A stretch of 64,000 nucleotides of DNA, from assembly GCF_019059575.1 (NCBI RefSeq), contig NW_024882718.1, positions 153,797-217,796 on the forward strand, written 5' to 3'. Of this stretch, positions 11,333-22,284 are shown piece by piece. A program made the position numbers and the translations under genes. The stretch's first letter is position 1. Each line of letters starts with the position of its first letter. The stretch is from Amphibalanus amphitrite (taxonomy: Eukaryota > Arthropoda > Thecostraca > Balanomorpha > Balanidae). The notes beneath the pieces were generated by a model. It was given only the letters and a program-made list of their open reading frames with translations. It had not been told where the DNA came from and ran no database searches.

Positions 11333-11442
11333 AGCTATTTGGCATAATATTCCATGACATCTAGTTTATATAGTTGCCAGTCCAGTTTTATTCCAAGGCA
11401 TGACTCAGACACGCTGGCTGGATGAGCCCGGCGGCTGACAGC

Positions 11443-12077
11443 CAGAGTTGGCCTGCGCTACGCTACGTTACGCACTACGTTACGCTACGTTTGCTTTTCT
11501 GGCCAAAACTACGATACCGAATTACGATACGTTATATATTGCTACGTTACTGAATTACGGTATTTGTTAATTAACGCAGCAAATTATTTTATCGTACTAC
11601 GTTATGCAATATGTCATCATCTCATCATCCACTACCCAGTGGAAACGGTTAGTCTCTAGTAAGCCAAATACTGCGCACAATGATCGCCGGCTTTGCAGCA
11701 TCGTCGGTGCGGCGGTGCCTACGCGCTACTCGCTAGATGCGCTGGACTTCCGACAGGGAATTCCCAGGGACTCCCCAGTGGGAAATCCCCGGTGTCGGTC
11801 CGGCCGGAAGAAAGACGTGGTATTCATATAGCAGGCGTCTCACATCCGTGTAAACGGCCGGAGGTCTGGTGACGATATGAGTAAACTGAAAAAAAAATTA
11901 TGTACCTTATACAAATACAGCTGATCTGTAATTGCTACGGAATCCATTTCGTAGTTCCTACGTTATTCTATTATTTTCCGTACTACGCTACCGAAACATC
12001 CCAACTACGCTACGAAACGGTACTGACAGCTACGGGTTACCGAAAACTTCAAAATAACGTAACGTAGGCCAACTCTG
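11443..12077. mobile_element. hAT-type MITE rich in TACG motifs
   Basis: Perfect 8-bp target duplications, CTGACAGC, flank the element (11435-11442 and 12078-12085). The ends are CAGAGTTGGCCTGCGCTACG and, complemented, CAGAGTTGGCCTACGTTACG. Both subterminal regions are packed with CTACGTTACG-like motifs. An 8-bp duplication with CA...TG ends is characteristic of hAT transposons. No transposase is encoded. Confidence 0.85.
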
Positions 12078-12530
12078 CTGACAGCACGTAGCAGAAGAGA
12101 ATTCGCCCTGTCTGGCCGGCCGGCCGGCAGATCCCACGTGAGGAAGAGTCGAGAGAGGGCCGCGTGGATTGGGCGTAGAGAGACGTGCGAAACGATACGA
12201 AGTGTAGCAAGCGTGTGTGTATGTGTTTGGGCTGGGGGCTGCATTTGGAGCTGGGCCAGAGATGGAGCTGCCGATTCGATGGCCGGAGATGTGATACTGC
12301 GTGTTCGGATGGCCGCAGGCCGGAGTTCGACACCGGCGGCGGGCACAGCCAGTTGGGTTCAGGCGCGGGGCCGCCGTGTGCCAACACGGGCATCAGAGCT
12401 TTACAGATAGACGGATATCGCGTGTAATCGACTACCGCACGGATAAAATCTACGGACAAAGATGTGTAGTTCTGCGTAAAAAAGGAAAATGCCAGACGAA
12501 AACTTGTCCAGATACCCGCTTGTTTTAAGA
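12078..12530. other. GC-rich stretch, no supported gene
   Basis: Overlapping open frames on both strands reflect GC richness. None shows a domain, codon pattern or splice context that I recognise. GGAGTTCGACACC (about 12331) resembles a Pol III B-box, but no tRNA fold was found. Confidence 0.35.
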
Positions 12531-13236
12531 AACTCCGACTTTTCTGGTCATATGTTCGCCTGCGTATGCCCCTTGGGCCGCAAATGTTATGTTTTCCATT
12601 GTCAAAAGCGTGTCATGAATGTAATGTAAATTTTATGTCTGATATGGTTAAACGAATCTGAGAAAAGGGCCACAAATAGGCTAGGTAAAGGCGAAGGGAT
12701 ATAGGTGCTGAATATTGCAATTCTGGTGCCAATTCAGCAACCACTCCGACTAGACAATCTGGCAACATAAGGCTACTTGTCAGCATTTTAGTGCCAGATT
12801 CAGTTATTAGGGTTTAGTAAGCTTTTTGGTGCTAGTCAGCAATTAGGTGCCAGGAACAGCTATTTAGGGATCCAAAACAAATATTCCCCATAAAGAAATG
12901 TGGAATGCAAATTGATACCTAACTATTCGCATTCCTTGAGTCTAAACTTAGCCTCCCTTTTTGTTAGATCTTATCTTAATCACCGTTTCATATCACACAC
13001 AGTTCAAAGATTTTGAAGTGGGATTCGAACCCAGCAAGAGGAAAGAGGCTAACATTCAGTTGCTTGGGAACAGGATTTCCCGCTATGCAATCAAAAAAGA
13101 ATATAGAGACCGATGTCAGAGGCAGTGATCAGCTTTGCAATGGACTATCGCACTGAACTGTTTGACAAATATTAGCAAAGAAATAATCCCTAAAAAATTA
13201 GAAATATGTCATTGACTCACTGTAGAACATGGTTAA

Positions 13237-13545
13237 CTTCCTTTCTTGGGAACACGATTTGCGTACCTCAAATCGAAAAACACTTCAAAAGTCGGAAATA
13301 GAAGATGGAATTTCCTACAAGATAGCATCTCGAGATTTTCTTATTCCTGTCTAGATTCCTAATGATTCGTTCTTGAATATGGCCAATTTCGCCAAAAAAT
13401 CGATTTTTGCCATTCGGTTTAATGTGAAACACGGTTAGGTACCTTCAGCCTCTTGGGAACATGATTTGCGTTCGTCGAATCGAAAAACACTTCAAAAGTG
13501 GGAAACTGAAGATGAAATTTCCAATAAGATAGCATCTCGTTTTTT
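13237..13545. repeat. Diverged direct duplication
   Basis: The block at 13237-13340 (CTTGGGAACACGATTTGCGT, AATCGAAAAACACTTC, ATAGCATCTCG) recurs at 13448-13540 in the same order. Copies differ by scattered substitutions. A short related piece occurs near 13060. No coding signal was seen. Confidence 0.6.
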
Positions 13546-13668
13546 TCCATTATCCCTTTGCAATTATCTACAAATAAGCCTTAAATATGGCCGATTTAAC
13601 ATTACAGTCTATGGACCTAGCAGAAATTTTGTATTCGACTAGATTTGTGCTGCCAGATCTGTTGACCG

Positions 13669-13789
13669 GGGGCCGGTTTTATTCACCTCGGTTTTTTGCT
13701 ACGGACCTCGTGCCTACCGGCACTCGGTCCTCCGCACAAAAACCTCAGTGAATAAAACGCATTTTCTCAGCCCCGGTCGGGAATATATA
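13669..13789. repeat. Imperfect inverted repeat
   Basis: GGTTTTATTCACCTCGG with a T-run pairs with a downstream AAAAACCTCAGTGAATAAAA. The outer CCGGGG blocks also pair, giving a stem of about 50 bp each side around a GC-rich loop (CGTGCCTACCGGCACTCGG). Confidence 0.45.
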
Positions 13790-13853
13790 CTCGTATTCCG
13801 ACCCATGAGGCTCTCATAGCCCTGTGTATAGCTAAGACGTTTGGCGCACTAAG

Positions 13854-14151
13854 TCATCCCATCTCCGTATTTTGGAATAGCGTGTCCCTAGCTACTTTCG
13901 GTGGCCTACCTCTCCACAAAAATTTCATAATTTTTGTCTGGATGGCTTGCAAATGCTTTTTCTTTACGCGAATAGCCGACATTATATAAATCATCTGTGA
14001 TATGACAAGAGACTTAGCTATTACTATCCTTCCCTTGATCGTCAAATCGCGCTGTGACCATTGATTAAGGGTGTTCTGTATTTTTAAAGTCACCTTTTGC
14101 ATGTTGTCGTCCTCACAATCACGTACCGCGCTGAATACTGCACCTAACACC
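13854..14151 (-). pseudogene. LINE reverse-transcriptase thumb fragment
   Basis: The minus-strand product contains KVLGAVFS, then LNQWSQRDLTIKGRIVIAKS. This matches the region after the catalytic core in L1/CR1-type non-LTR reverse transcriptases (general form W..R.LTL.GRI..IKSL). It is the continuation of the RT core encoded at 15399-15790. The two are separated by TTAA element A2 and a short degraded stretch. Confidence 0.75.
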
Positions 14152-14155
14152 TTAA

Positions 14156-15342
14156 CCTTCCAGGCGGTGGGGGGGGGGGCATTTTTTTGCCCCCCCCCCC
14201 CTTTAGTTTTTTCAATATATCTCGAGAACCGCTGCGCCGATCGTCACCTAACTTTCAGTACCCTCCCGGGAGCAACTAGCGCACATGGTGACCAAAAATT
14301 TTTTTCCAAAGGCTATGATAGGTTGGCCGCTAATGACGTCAGAGTGACGTCATTTTTGCCATTTTCGACCCAAAAAAAGGTTTCGCGGGAAGAGCTGTCA
14401 GGCCTACAGCTTTAGAGATACAGAAAAATGTTTCAGACATAAAAGGTGTGGAATCTTAAGGGCTACAAAACTGCTATTTCGGTTTTTCGAATTTTTTGGA
14501 TTTTGACTCCCAAAAATCAAAAAATATATTTTGAATATAATAGCCTAAAAATCCATTTTTTTTTTAATTTCGAAAAAATCGGAATATATGTGATAGTCCT
14601 TACTGCCTTCTATCTACATACCAAATTTGAGATCGATACCTCTTTTTTTGGCCAAGTTATAGCGAAAAAAACTGTTCAAAATTGATGACGCCAAATTTTC
14701 AAACTCAATTTTTAGCAATTCTAGACCTCGTAGCGCAAAACAAAGACCACCATTAGACTCCCCGTGACGAGCTGCATCGAATCGATACCCATTTTATGCA
14801 AAAATATCAACTTTGAAATTTGACCTTTTTTGACCTGACCTTGACATGACCTCCACCCGAAAGTGACCTAAACCGTACCTGATGGTCTTATAACCAACAC
14901 CATTGAGTTGGAAATGAAAAACTGGCCATAAAACATGCATCGCATAACCTTAGTAAAGTTGGGCTCATGTGGTGACCCTTGGTGACCTGACCTGTGACCT
15001 GACCTGGTATGACCAGTGACCTCTAATAGCAACATATGTACTAGACAACTGACGCCTTATCGCTGATTTTCGACAAAATGCGCTTTACTCGGTGTTATAG
15101 CGCTTTCCCTAGAAGCCCCGTGAACGGTGAAACATTTTATCTTTGACCTGACCTGTGACGTCATCGGTGACCTCGAGGTCAATGAAATTTGGTTTCTCTC
15201 GACAAATTTGACAGGGCTATCGAACGCCGTTTGAATTTTCCGGATCCGTCCAGTAGTTTCGGAGATACGGAGGGGGGGGGGGCAAAAAAAATCCCCCCCC
15301 CCACCGCGCGGAAGGTGGCTGGTAGGCCCACCGCCTGCCGGG
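14156..15342 (-). mobile_element. TTAA-flanked element A, copy A2
   Basis: TTAA lies at 14152-14155 and 15343-15346. In reverse orientation it matches A1 and A3 nearly end to end, including the asymmetric end with two CGGTGGG copies (here the right end, complemented). Inserted inside a LINE reverse-transcriptase gene, which gives independent support for its borders. Confidence 0.9.
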
Positions 15343-15346
15343 TTAA

Positions 15347-15793
15347 TTTGCCTAGCGAGTGTGCGTCCACATATTGGCACGATGCAATTTCTGTTCTCTC
15401 AAATCCACATAAACTCGCACTTATCCATATTCAACTGCAGGCCCGATACATTGCCGAAATCGTGAATGATTTTAACGGCTTCATCAGCTGAAGCTAAATC
15501 TGCTACGAAAAGGGTAGTATCGTCACAATACTGCGAGATCTTAAACTCGTTTCCAACTATTTTAATTCCCTTTACCTGTGGCGCTGCACGTAACTTAATG
15601 GCCATTAGCTCCATTAGCTCCAGTAGTAAAGGAATCTTGATTAGCTCTACCACTAACACGAATATCGATGCAGAGGCAGGGCATCCCTGTTGAAGGCCTC
15701 GGGATGGCTGAAACCACCCAGATGTAAACCCATTTTGGCACCATCGTGCTTGTGGCAATAAGACGCGTCGAATGATATGCTTTTTGTTTGGGA
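15347..15793 (-). pseudogene. LINE reverse-transcriptase core fragment
   Basis: The minus-strand frame contains NGFTSGW, then PSRGLQQGCPAS (RT motif with GLRQGCP consensus), ISQYCDDTTLFV (catalytic YxDD box, here YCDD) and SGLQLNMDKCEF (motif D/E region). A short internal duplication rich in L/M (around LLLELMELMA) lies between the GCP and YCDD motifs. A stop follows MWI at 15399. The upstream part is lost at about 15794, where GGTCA-rich repeat DNA begins. The element is dead. Confidence 0.8.
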
Positions 15794-16468
15794 AACGTCA
15801 GCTTATGGTGTTGACCTTGGGTCAAGGTCAGGTCGAGCAGGTCCTCAGGTCACAAAATTGATCGAAGGAGGTGATATTGCTATCCATTTAATTCACCAGG
15901 TCTTTCCAAGTCTATAAGGGACTTTCCCGACTCACTAGCTTAATTTGATGGGGAGTTATTTACTTAAAACTTTGATGACCTTAATGACGTGAGACGTCAT
16001 ATGACGTCACTAAGGCCAACAATGCAAAGTTATGTGTCGGACCTTGCAAGTATTATATAAATTCACGATCCCATGCATTTTCGGTGCTAAATAGCAGTTT
16101 CCATATTTCCTCCATAGACTTATGATGTTGAGGTCACGTGACCGACCTGACCTCGGGTGACCCTTAGTAAAAATCCGATCCATGCAACTTGTGGGGGCTC
16201 GAGAGGCTGCCAAGAGTCAAAAGTTTCATCTCACTGTGAAAGATCCCCTGGCACTGAAGGTCTTGTGAAGTTTCGAAATTCTAGGAGCATGCAGAGGTTT
16301 ATTTATAGCGTCCTAAGTCAGTGACCTGACCTGACCTGAAAGTGCATTTGGTGTCACAAGATCCGGCTTGTATCAAAGGTCAGGTTTACCACCACTCGGT
16401 GCATTCCGAGGATTCGAAAAAACAACCATCAAGATGTAAATAGATTCGATTGAATGGTGCCAGTATGG
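15794..16468. repeat. GGTCA/TGACC-rich repeat DNA
   Basis: AGGTCA and TGACC strings (15806-15850, 16130-16160, 16320-16340) resemble the bodies of the TTAA elements. No terminal sequence was recognised, so it is probably the remnant of an older element. Confidence 0.4.
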
Positions 16469-16472
16469 TTAA

Positions 16473-17644
16473 CCCGGCAGGCGGTGGGCCTACCAGCCAC
16501 CTTCCGCGCGGTGGGGGGGGGGGCATTTCCCCCCCCCGTATCTCCGAAACTACTGGACGGATCCGGAAAATTCAAACGGCGTTCGATAGCCCTGTCAAAT
16601 TTGTCGAGGGAAACCAAATTTTATTGACCTCGGGGTCACCGATGACGTCACAGGTTAGGTCAAAGATAAAATGTTTAACCGTTCACGGGGCTTCTAGGGA
16701 AAACGCTATAACACCGAGTAAAACGCATTTTGTCGAAAATCAGCGATAAGGCGTCAGTTGTCTAGTACATATGTTGCTATTAGAGGTCACTGGTCATACC
16801 AGGTCAGGTCACAGGTCAGGTCACCAAAGGTCACCACATGAGCCCAACTTTACTAAGGTTATGCGATGCATGTTTTATGGCCAGTTTTTCATTTCAAACT
16901 CAATGGTGTTGGTTATAAGACCATCAGGTACGGTTTAGGTCACTTTCTGGTGGAGGTCAGGTCAAGGTCAGGTCAAAAAAGGTCAAATTTGAAAGTTGAT
17001 ATTTTTGCATAAAATGGGTATCGATTCGATGCAGCTCGTCACGGGGAGTCTAATGGTGGTCTTTGTTTTGCGCTACAGGGTCTAGAATTGCTAAAAATTG
17101 AGTTTGAAAATTTGACGTCATCAATTTTGAACAGTTTTTTCGCTATAACTTGGCCAAAAAAAGAGGTATCGATCTCAAATTTGGTATATAGATAGAAGAC
17201 AGTAGGGACTATCACATATATTCCTTTTTTTCGAAATTCAAAAAACTTTTTGGATTTTTTGGCTATAATAATCAAAAAATCTATTTTTTATTTTTGGGGG
17301 TCAAAATCCAAAAAATTCCAAAAACCGATATAGCAGTTTTGTAGCCCTCTTGATTTCACATCTTTTATGTCTGAAACATTTTTCTGTATCTCTAAAGCTG
17401 TAGGCCTGACAGCTCTTCCCGCGAAACCTTTTTTTGGGTCGAAAATGGCAAAAATGACGTCACTCTGACGTCATTAGCGGCCAACCTATCATAGCCTTTG
17501 GAAAAATTTTTGGTCACCATGTGCGCTAGCTGCTCCCGGGAGGGTACTGAAAGTTTGGTGACGATCGGCGCAGCGGTTCTCGAGATATATTGAAAAAACT
17601 AAGGGGGGGGGCAAAAAAATGCCCCCCCCCCACCGCCTGGAAGG
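16473..17644 (+). mobile_element. TTAA-flanked element A, copy A3
   Basis: TTAA lies at 16469-16472 and 17645-17648. The left end has CGGTGGG at 16482 and 16509 (27-bp offset); the right end has a single copy. A G-run/C-run hairpin lies inside each end. The body is nearly identical to A1, with a few small indels. Confidence 0.9.
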
Positions 17645-17898
17645 TTAACATCTTCACACAGATCGCCATATTTCAGCGTTTTATGTTTGTACCATTTTAA
17701 AAGTGGATGCGGGTATCGATAGAAGAAAGATCGGCCTGTTGTGTGGTACCTTCGGTTTTTCCGTATCTCGACTAATAAGTTAATAAATCGACTTTTAGTT
17801 TTACCTTCGAAATCGGTATCTACCATAGGGTTAGCACTAGTGAAGGGAAAATAAAAAAGACTTCACGCCCTGCTTACGTCACCAGAGCGTGAAGCTGC

Positions 17899-18594
<696 letters not shown>

Positions 18595-18602
18595 GAAGCT
18601 GC

Positions 18603-19855
18603 CAATGCCATTGACTGGGGGCCGCGTTAAACTTTGGCATCTAAATTATCCCGTTACCCGGCATTGCGCGATCGGACGTTAGGGGTCGGGGTCTACGCAA
18701 CAAGCTCTGCTTAGCGTGGGCTCCGGCTCTGTCAATTCGTCCATTCAAACATTCGAGCTAAATTTATAAAAAAAAAATGGTCGTAGAAAGACATGGAAAA
18801 CGACACTTGAAAGCTCTCAACAAGACAAACCCTAGCACTTAGCAGCACAAACAGATTATGACTTTGTAGGTCACAGGTCAGATCAACGTCAGTTCAAATG
18901 TAAAAAGCAATTCAGTGACAAATGCTAGCTATGTGTATGCAACACGGTGCTTTTTATACTATGTTGCATTCTTCATTTCTGGTGTTTACGCTTTTTGATC
19001 AGCTGCATATATCCATGCTATACCTATAGTCTCTGTCTTCAACTCTGACATTCAATGTCTTATTCTTTATAAACGTGTTCCATTTTCTTATGGTCTCCAT
19101 TAGTTAAACTGAAAACATTCGGAACGCCGATCTACTAATTCGCTGCCGTCTCCCGAAAGCCCCGTCTCCCTGCATCTGATCACTTCACCTGTACTAACTC
19201 CAGAATGCATCGGCCACGCACGTGTTCGAAGCGTGACGTCACTAGTCTCCAAATCGTGCCGACACTATCCGTTGTGTGATCGTAGCGCGAGGTCGCTCTG
19301 AGCAAAACCTGTAAGATCCTTACACAATATGTTACGGAGGCTGATTGTCCAATATCGTCACTCGTCCCCGTCTGTAGTGATGTGCTTTTAAACGATGTTT
19401 TGATAAGAAGATCCCATCTCAAGTCTGTAAGTGTCTGCTGCACAACAATTAAACGATTTCGAATCAACCGCCCAACAAAACAATCTGACTGTACACAAAC
19501 TCAACACTCAACCGTTCTTCCAGTAACGGTATGCACCGTTATCACACTGATAATCCAACAGTTGATTGAAAACACCGCATAGCGGCCGCCGGCCACATCT
19601 GTCTGGGTCCAATTTCCATCAGAGTCGCAGTTACTGCCTCATTTTCCATACACAATCTCACGGCCAACGTTGTCCATCTGTCTTGGTCTAACGCTACTCC
19701 ATCCCCATAGTGTCCGGGCCGTCTGCGTGCTTCTGACTCCTGTACCGGTTCATAAAATGTCCAGCTGCTCGGTCGGGCTAATTTGGTACATGTGTAGACA
19801 TATACCTATTGTGTTGTCCAAACTGTGAATCGACAAGAAATTGGTGTTTGACGAC
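18603..19855. other. Stretch without recognised gene
   Basis: No coding or RNA feature could be supported on either strand. Short GGTCA strings occur near 18868. Confidence 0.4.
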
Positions 19856-21358
19856 CAGGGTTGTGCTTAACTCATGAGTCGAGTCAAAAATTTGACTCAA
19901 CTCTGACTCAAATGAGTCAGATTTGAGTCGAGTCGGATAAAATGTTGAGCTGTTGAGTTGAGTCAGAGTTGAGTCGGACAAAAATATTAACCCTCGCCCA
20001 TGTAGGGGGGGGGGGTGCAACCCCTCCCCCCTGAGGTTTTTCTTAGCTACACGCCGAACCGTTTCAGATAGCCAGCTCAAATTTTCAGTACCCTTTGGGG
20101 CATCCTTTGCGCAACTTTTGGTAAATTTTTTTTGTCAAGGTCATGTCAGGTCACGGAGTTATGACGTCATAAAGGGAACAACCTCCGGCCAGATTTACGC
20201 TAAATTGGAGATTGCTTCACAATGGTATAAATGCCGACTGACCTGACACACTGATGGATTGTTTTAGAATCATAACTGGCTGATTTGACATTGGCACAAT
20301 GTCCGTTGACCTTTTCAAGGTTACTAAAGGTCAAGGTCAGGTCAGTGACCTCGGTTGACCTGTAATGACTTCTTGCACTTGTATGCCTTTTCGGGGTATT
20401 TTGATGCCCTGAATTCGAATTTGCTATCCATTTCAGGCATCGTCAGTTGTTTCTTGTAGTTCATTTTGGGTCAGGGTCAGGTCAGTGACGTCACACGCCT
20501 GACGTGATCCAATGCACAAATGACCTTGCAGACTTCCGATGCTTCCAACGCATCATTTTTAGAGTTATGACATCGAAATACACACCAAACGATAGAGAAT
20601 TGATCAAGGATCACGATAGTGAAGGTTTCAAGTCGACATCTCTTACCGTGTAGCCGCAATCGGCGCGGAAATCTGAAAAAGTTAGATTTTTCCGAAAATT
20701 TGACCTTTGACCGGTCATAAGTAGGTCAAATGTTGACCTAGGACCAAAAAATATACCACCAATCGTGAGATCTCGTTGAGAGCAATCCGTTGGTCTTTTC
20801 CGCTAAGCTCTACGACGCTCCGTTTTCAAACGCCAGGGGGGGTCGCACCAACCCCCCCCCCCCTGCATGGGCGAAGGTGGCAAAACGCCGTTTACGGGCG
20901 AGGGTTAAGCTGTTGAGTTGAGTCAGAGTTGAGTCAGTAAAATAACTTTTGACATTGAGTTGAGTCAAACATTTAACATGAGTCAGCTGACTCAACTTTC
21001 TAGAGACAATGGTCTAAATAAGTATCTAATTACAAGTCATTACTCAAAGAAAAAACACTCCTTAAGTCCTAACAAATAACTATTTATAACAAAGATTAGA
21101 ACAAGGCCCCGAATTTTTTTTCACCCCCCCCCCCCGCTCAACAACTTTTTTATCTGAGTCAATTTTGAGTCAACTCACTTGACTCAACAAAAAATTTGAG
21201 TCAAGTTTGAGTCGACTCATATTTTCATTGAACCGATTGAGTCATGAGTCGAGTCAAGGGAAAAATCAGCTCCTTGTTTGGGTCAGAGTTGAGTCAGGGC
21301 TTTCTGAAGTTGAATGATGAGTCGAGTCGGCAACTTTTTTTAGTCGAGCACAACCCTG
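19856..21358. mobile_element. hAT-type MITE dense in TGAGTCA motifs, copy 2 (inverted, interrupted)
   Basis: In reverse orientation to copy 1, with the same CAGGGTTGTGCT ends. Flanking 8-mers TTGACGAC (19848-19855) and CTGAGGAC (21359-21366) match at six of eight positions, as expected for an older duplication. It is interrupted at TTAA by element C. The central part differs from copy 1 and has no TA run. Confidence 0.85.
19991..20904. mobile_element. TTAA-flanked element C
   Basis: TTAA lies at 19987-19990 and 20905-20908. Ends are CCCTCGCCCATGTAGGG (left) and, complemented, CCCTCGCCCGTAAACGG (right). GGGCGA(A/G)GG occurs twice at the right end only, at 20869 and 20896 (27-bp offset). Hairpins of G-run, TGCA-type loop and C-run lie inside both ends. 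The uninterrupted TTAA in MITE copy 1 (18453-18456) is a related empty site and proves the borders. Confidence 0.9.
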
Positions 21359-21689
21359 CTGAGGACACGAAACATGGCGTGAGAGAGCAAACGGTTTGTT
21401 GATGATTGATTCACATTCGACAGTGATTTACTTGCCAGTGAAGGTTGCATAAGTCCGTGGTGTAGTTGGTGTTAATTGCTCCAAATCAACCACCCGTTAT
21501 GCTGTCTAATGTCTATCACATTTCACCTACTTATAACAATGGAGCACACACGTGCGAGCAGTGTGAGTGCAGTCACGTGCGACCCCCCCCCCCCCCTCTT
21601 CCTCTAGCTAAAACCCTCTCCTCCCACTTCTCGCCTCAGTTCGTGGAAGGTCACAGAGGGTGGTTTTAGGACTCGGAACAACTCGTCTA

Positions 21690-22284
21690 TTCGGTGCTGT
21701 ATGAGCAAACCTCACCTCGCACCCCCCCCCCCCCCTCTCCCACCCTCACGGTCCTGGTCCGGGACCATCCGGACCGTGTGGTCCACCAGCTGAGCAGCGT
21801 GGGGTCCGCGCCGCAGCGCTCCTCGTGTCCCAGATACCGGCCCGGCTGCGTCACGGTTCAGTACCTGGCCGAAGTAACGGCTCGCTGCCGCCGCCGCCGC
21901 CGACGCCGCTGCGAGTCGCGATGGCACTCAGTGAGACTGCGCTGACTCCAGTCGCAGCTCGCTCCAGGTCGGGACCACAGCACAGTCACAGCGCCGCTGG
22001 AGGGGAGGGCACCACGCGGCCGAAGCAGCACACTTGAGGATTCACGCAGGCGAGGCGAGGACGGCTGGCTTTTGGAGCGAGCTGACGCTGGTTTGGTTAG
22101 ACTCAAGTTGTGGGTATTGTTTGGCTACTGACACTTCAGCTGTGACCGAGTTTAGTGCAGCAGTGATTTACTGTGTTCGGGTGAGAGGAGACAACAAACT
22201 GACTGAGCAGAACGACTGCAGCGCACGCGTCAGCTGACCGTCACAGTTAAACCGATCATCGGCAGCCAGTGACGCAGAAGGCAG
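21690..22284 (+). promoter_or_regulatory. GC/CpG-rich block with terminal splice donor; possible remote first exon
   Basis: This block is CpG-rich in an otherwise AT-leaning region and ends GAAGGCAG with a GTGAGT donor (22285). No supported protein is encoded. It is the only CpG-rich, donor-bearing block upstream of the ligand gene, and the exon carrying that gene's ATG starts at a splice acceptor, so an upstream non-coding exon must exist. Linking the two is inference; another gene could use this block. Confidence 0.3.

Larger units (their letters stand above)
10857..12869. mobile_element. Larger composite element with CCTAAA...GGCAC ends
   Basis: The ends are imperfect inverted repeats: CCTAAAAAAGCTATTTCTGG at 10857 and, complemented from 12869, CCTAAATAGCTGTTCCTGG. 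TGGCAC/GTGCCA and CAGCACC motifs are scattered inside both ends (10876-11030, 12705-12865). A retroposon-like segment and a hAT MITE are nested inside. No target-site duplication was resolved and no transposase frame was found. The call rests on the terminal symmetry. Confidence 0.4.

Noticed and set aside
12985-13060. Possible tRNA from a GGGTTCGAATCCCAC-like T-loop (minus strand)
   Set aside because: No acceptor stem, D-arm or anticodon arm could be paired around it; may be a SINE remnant.
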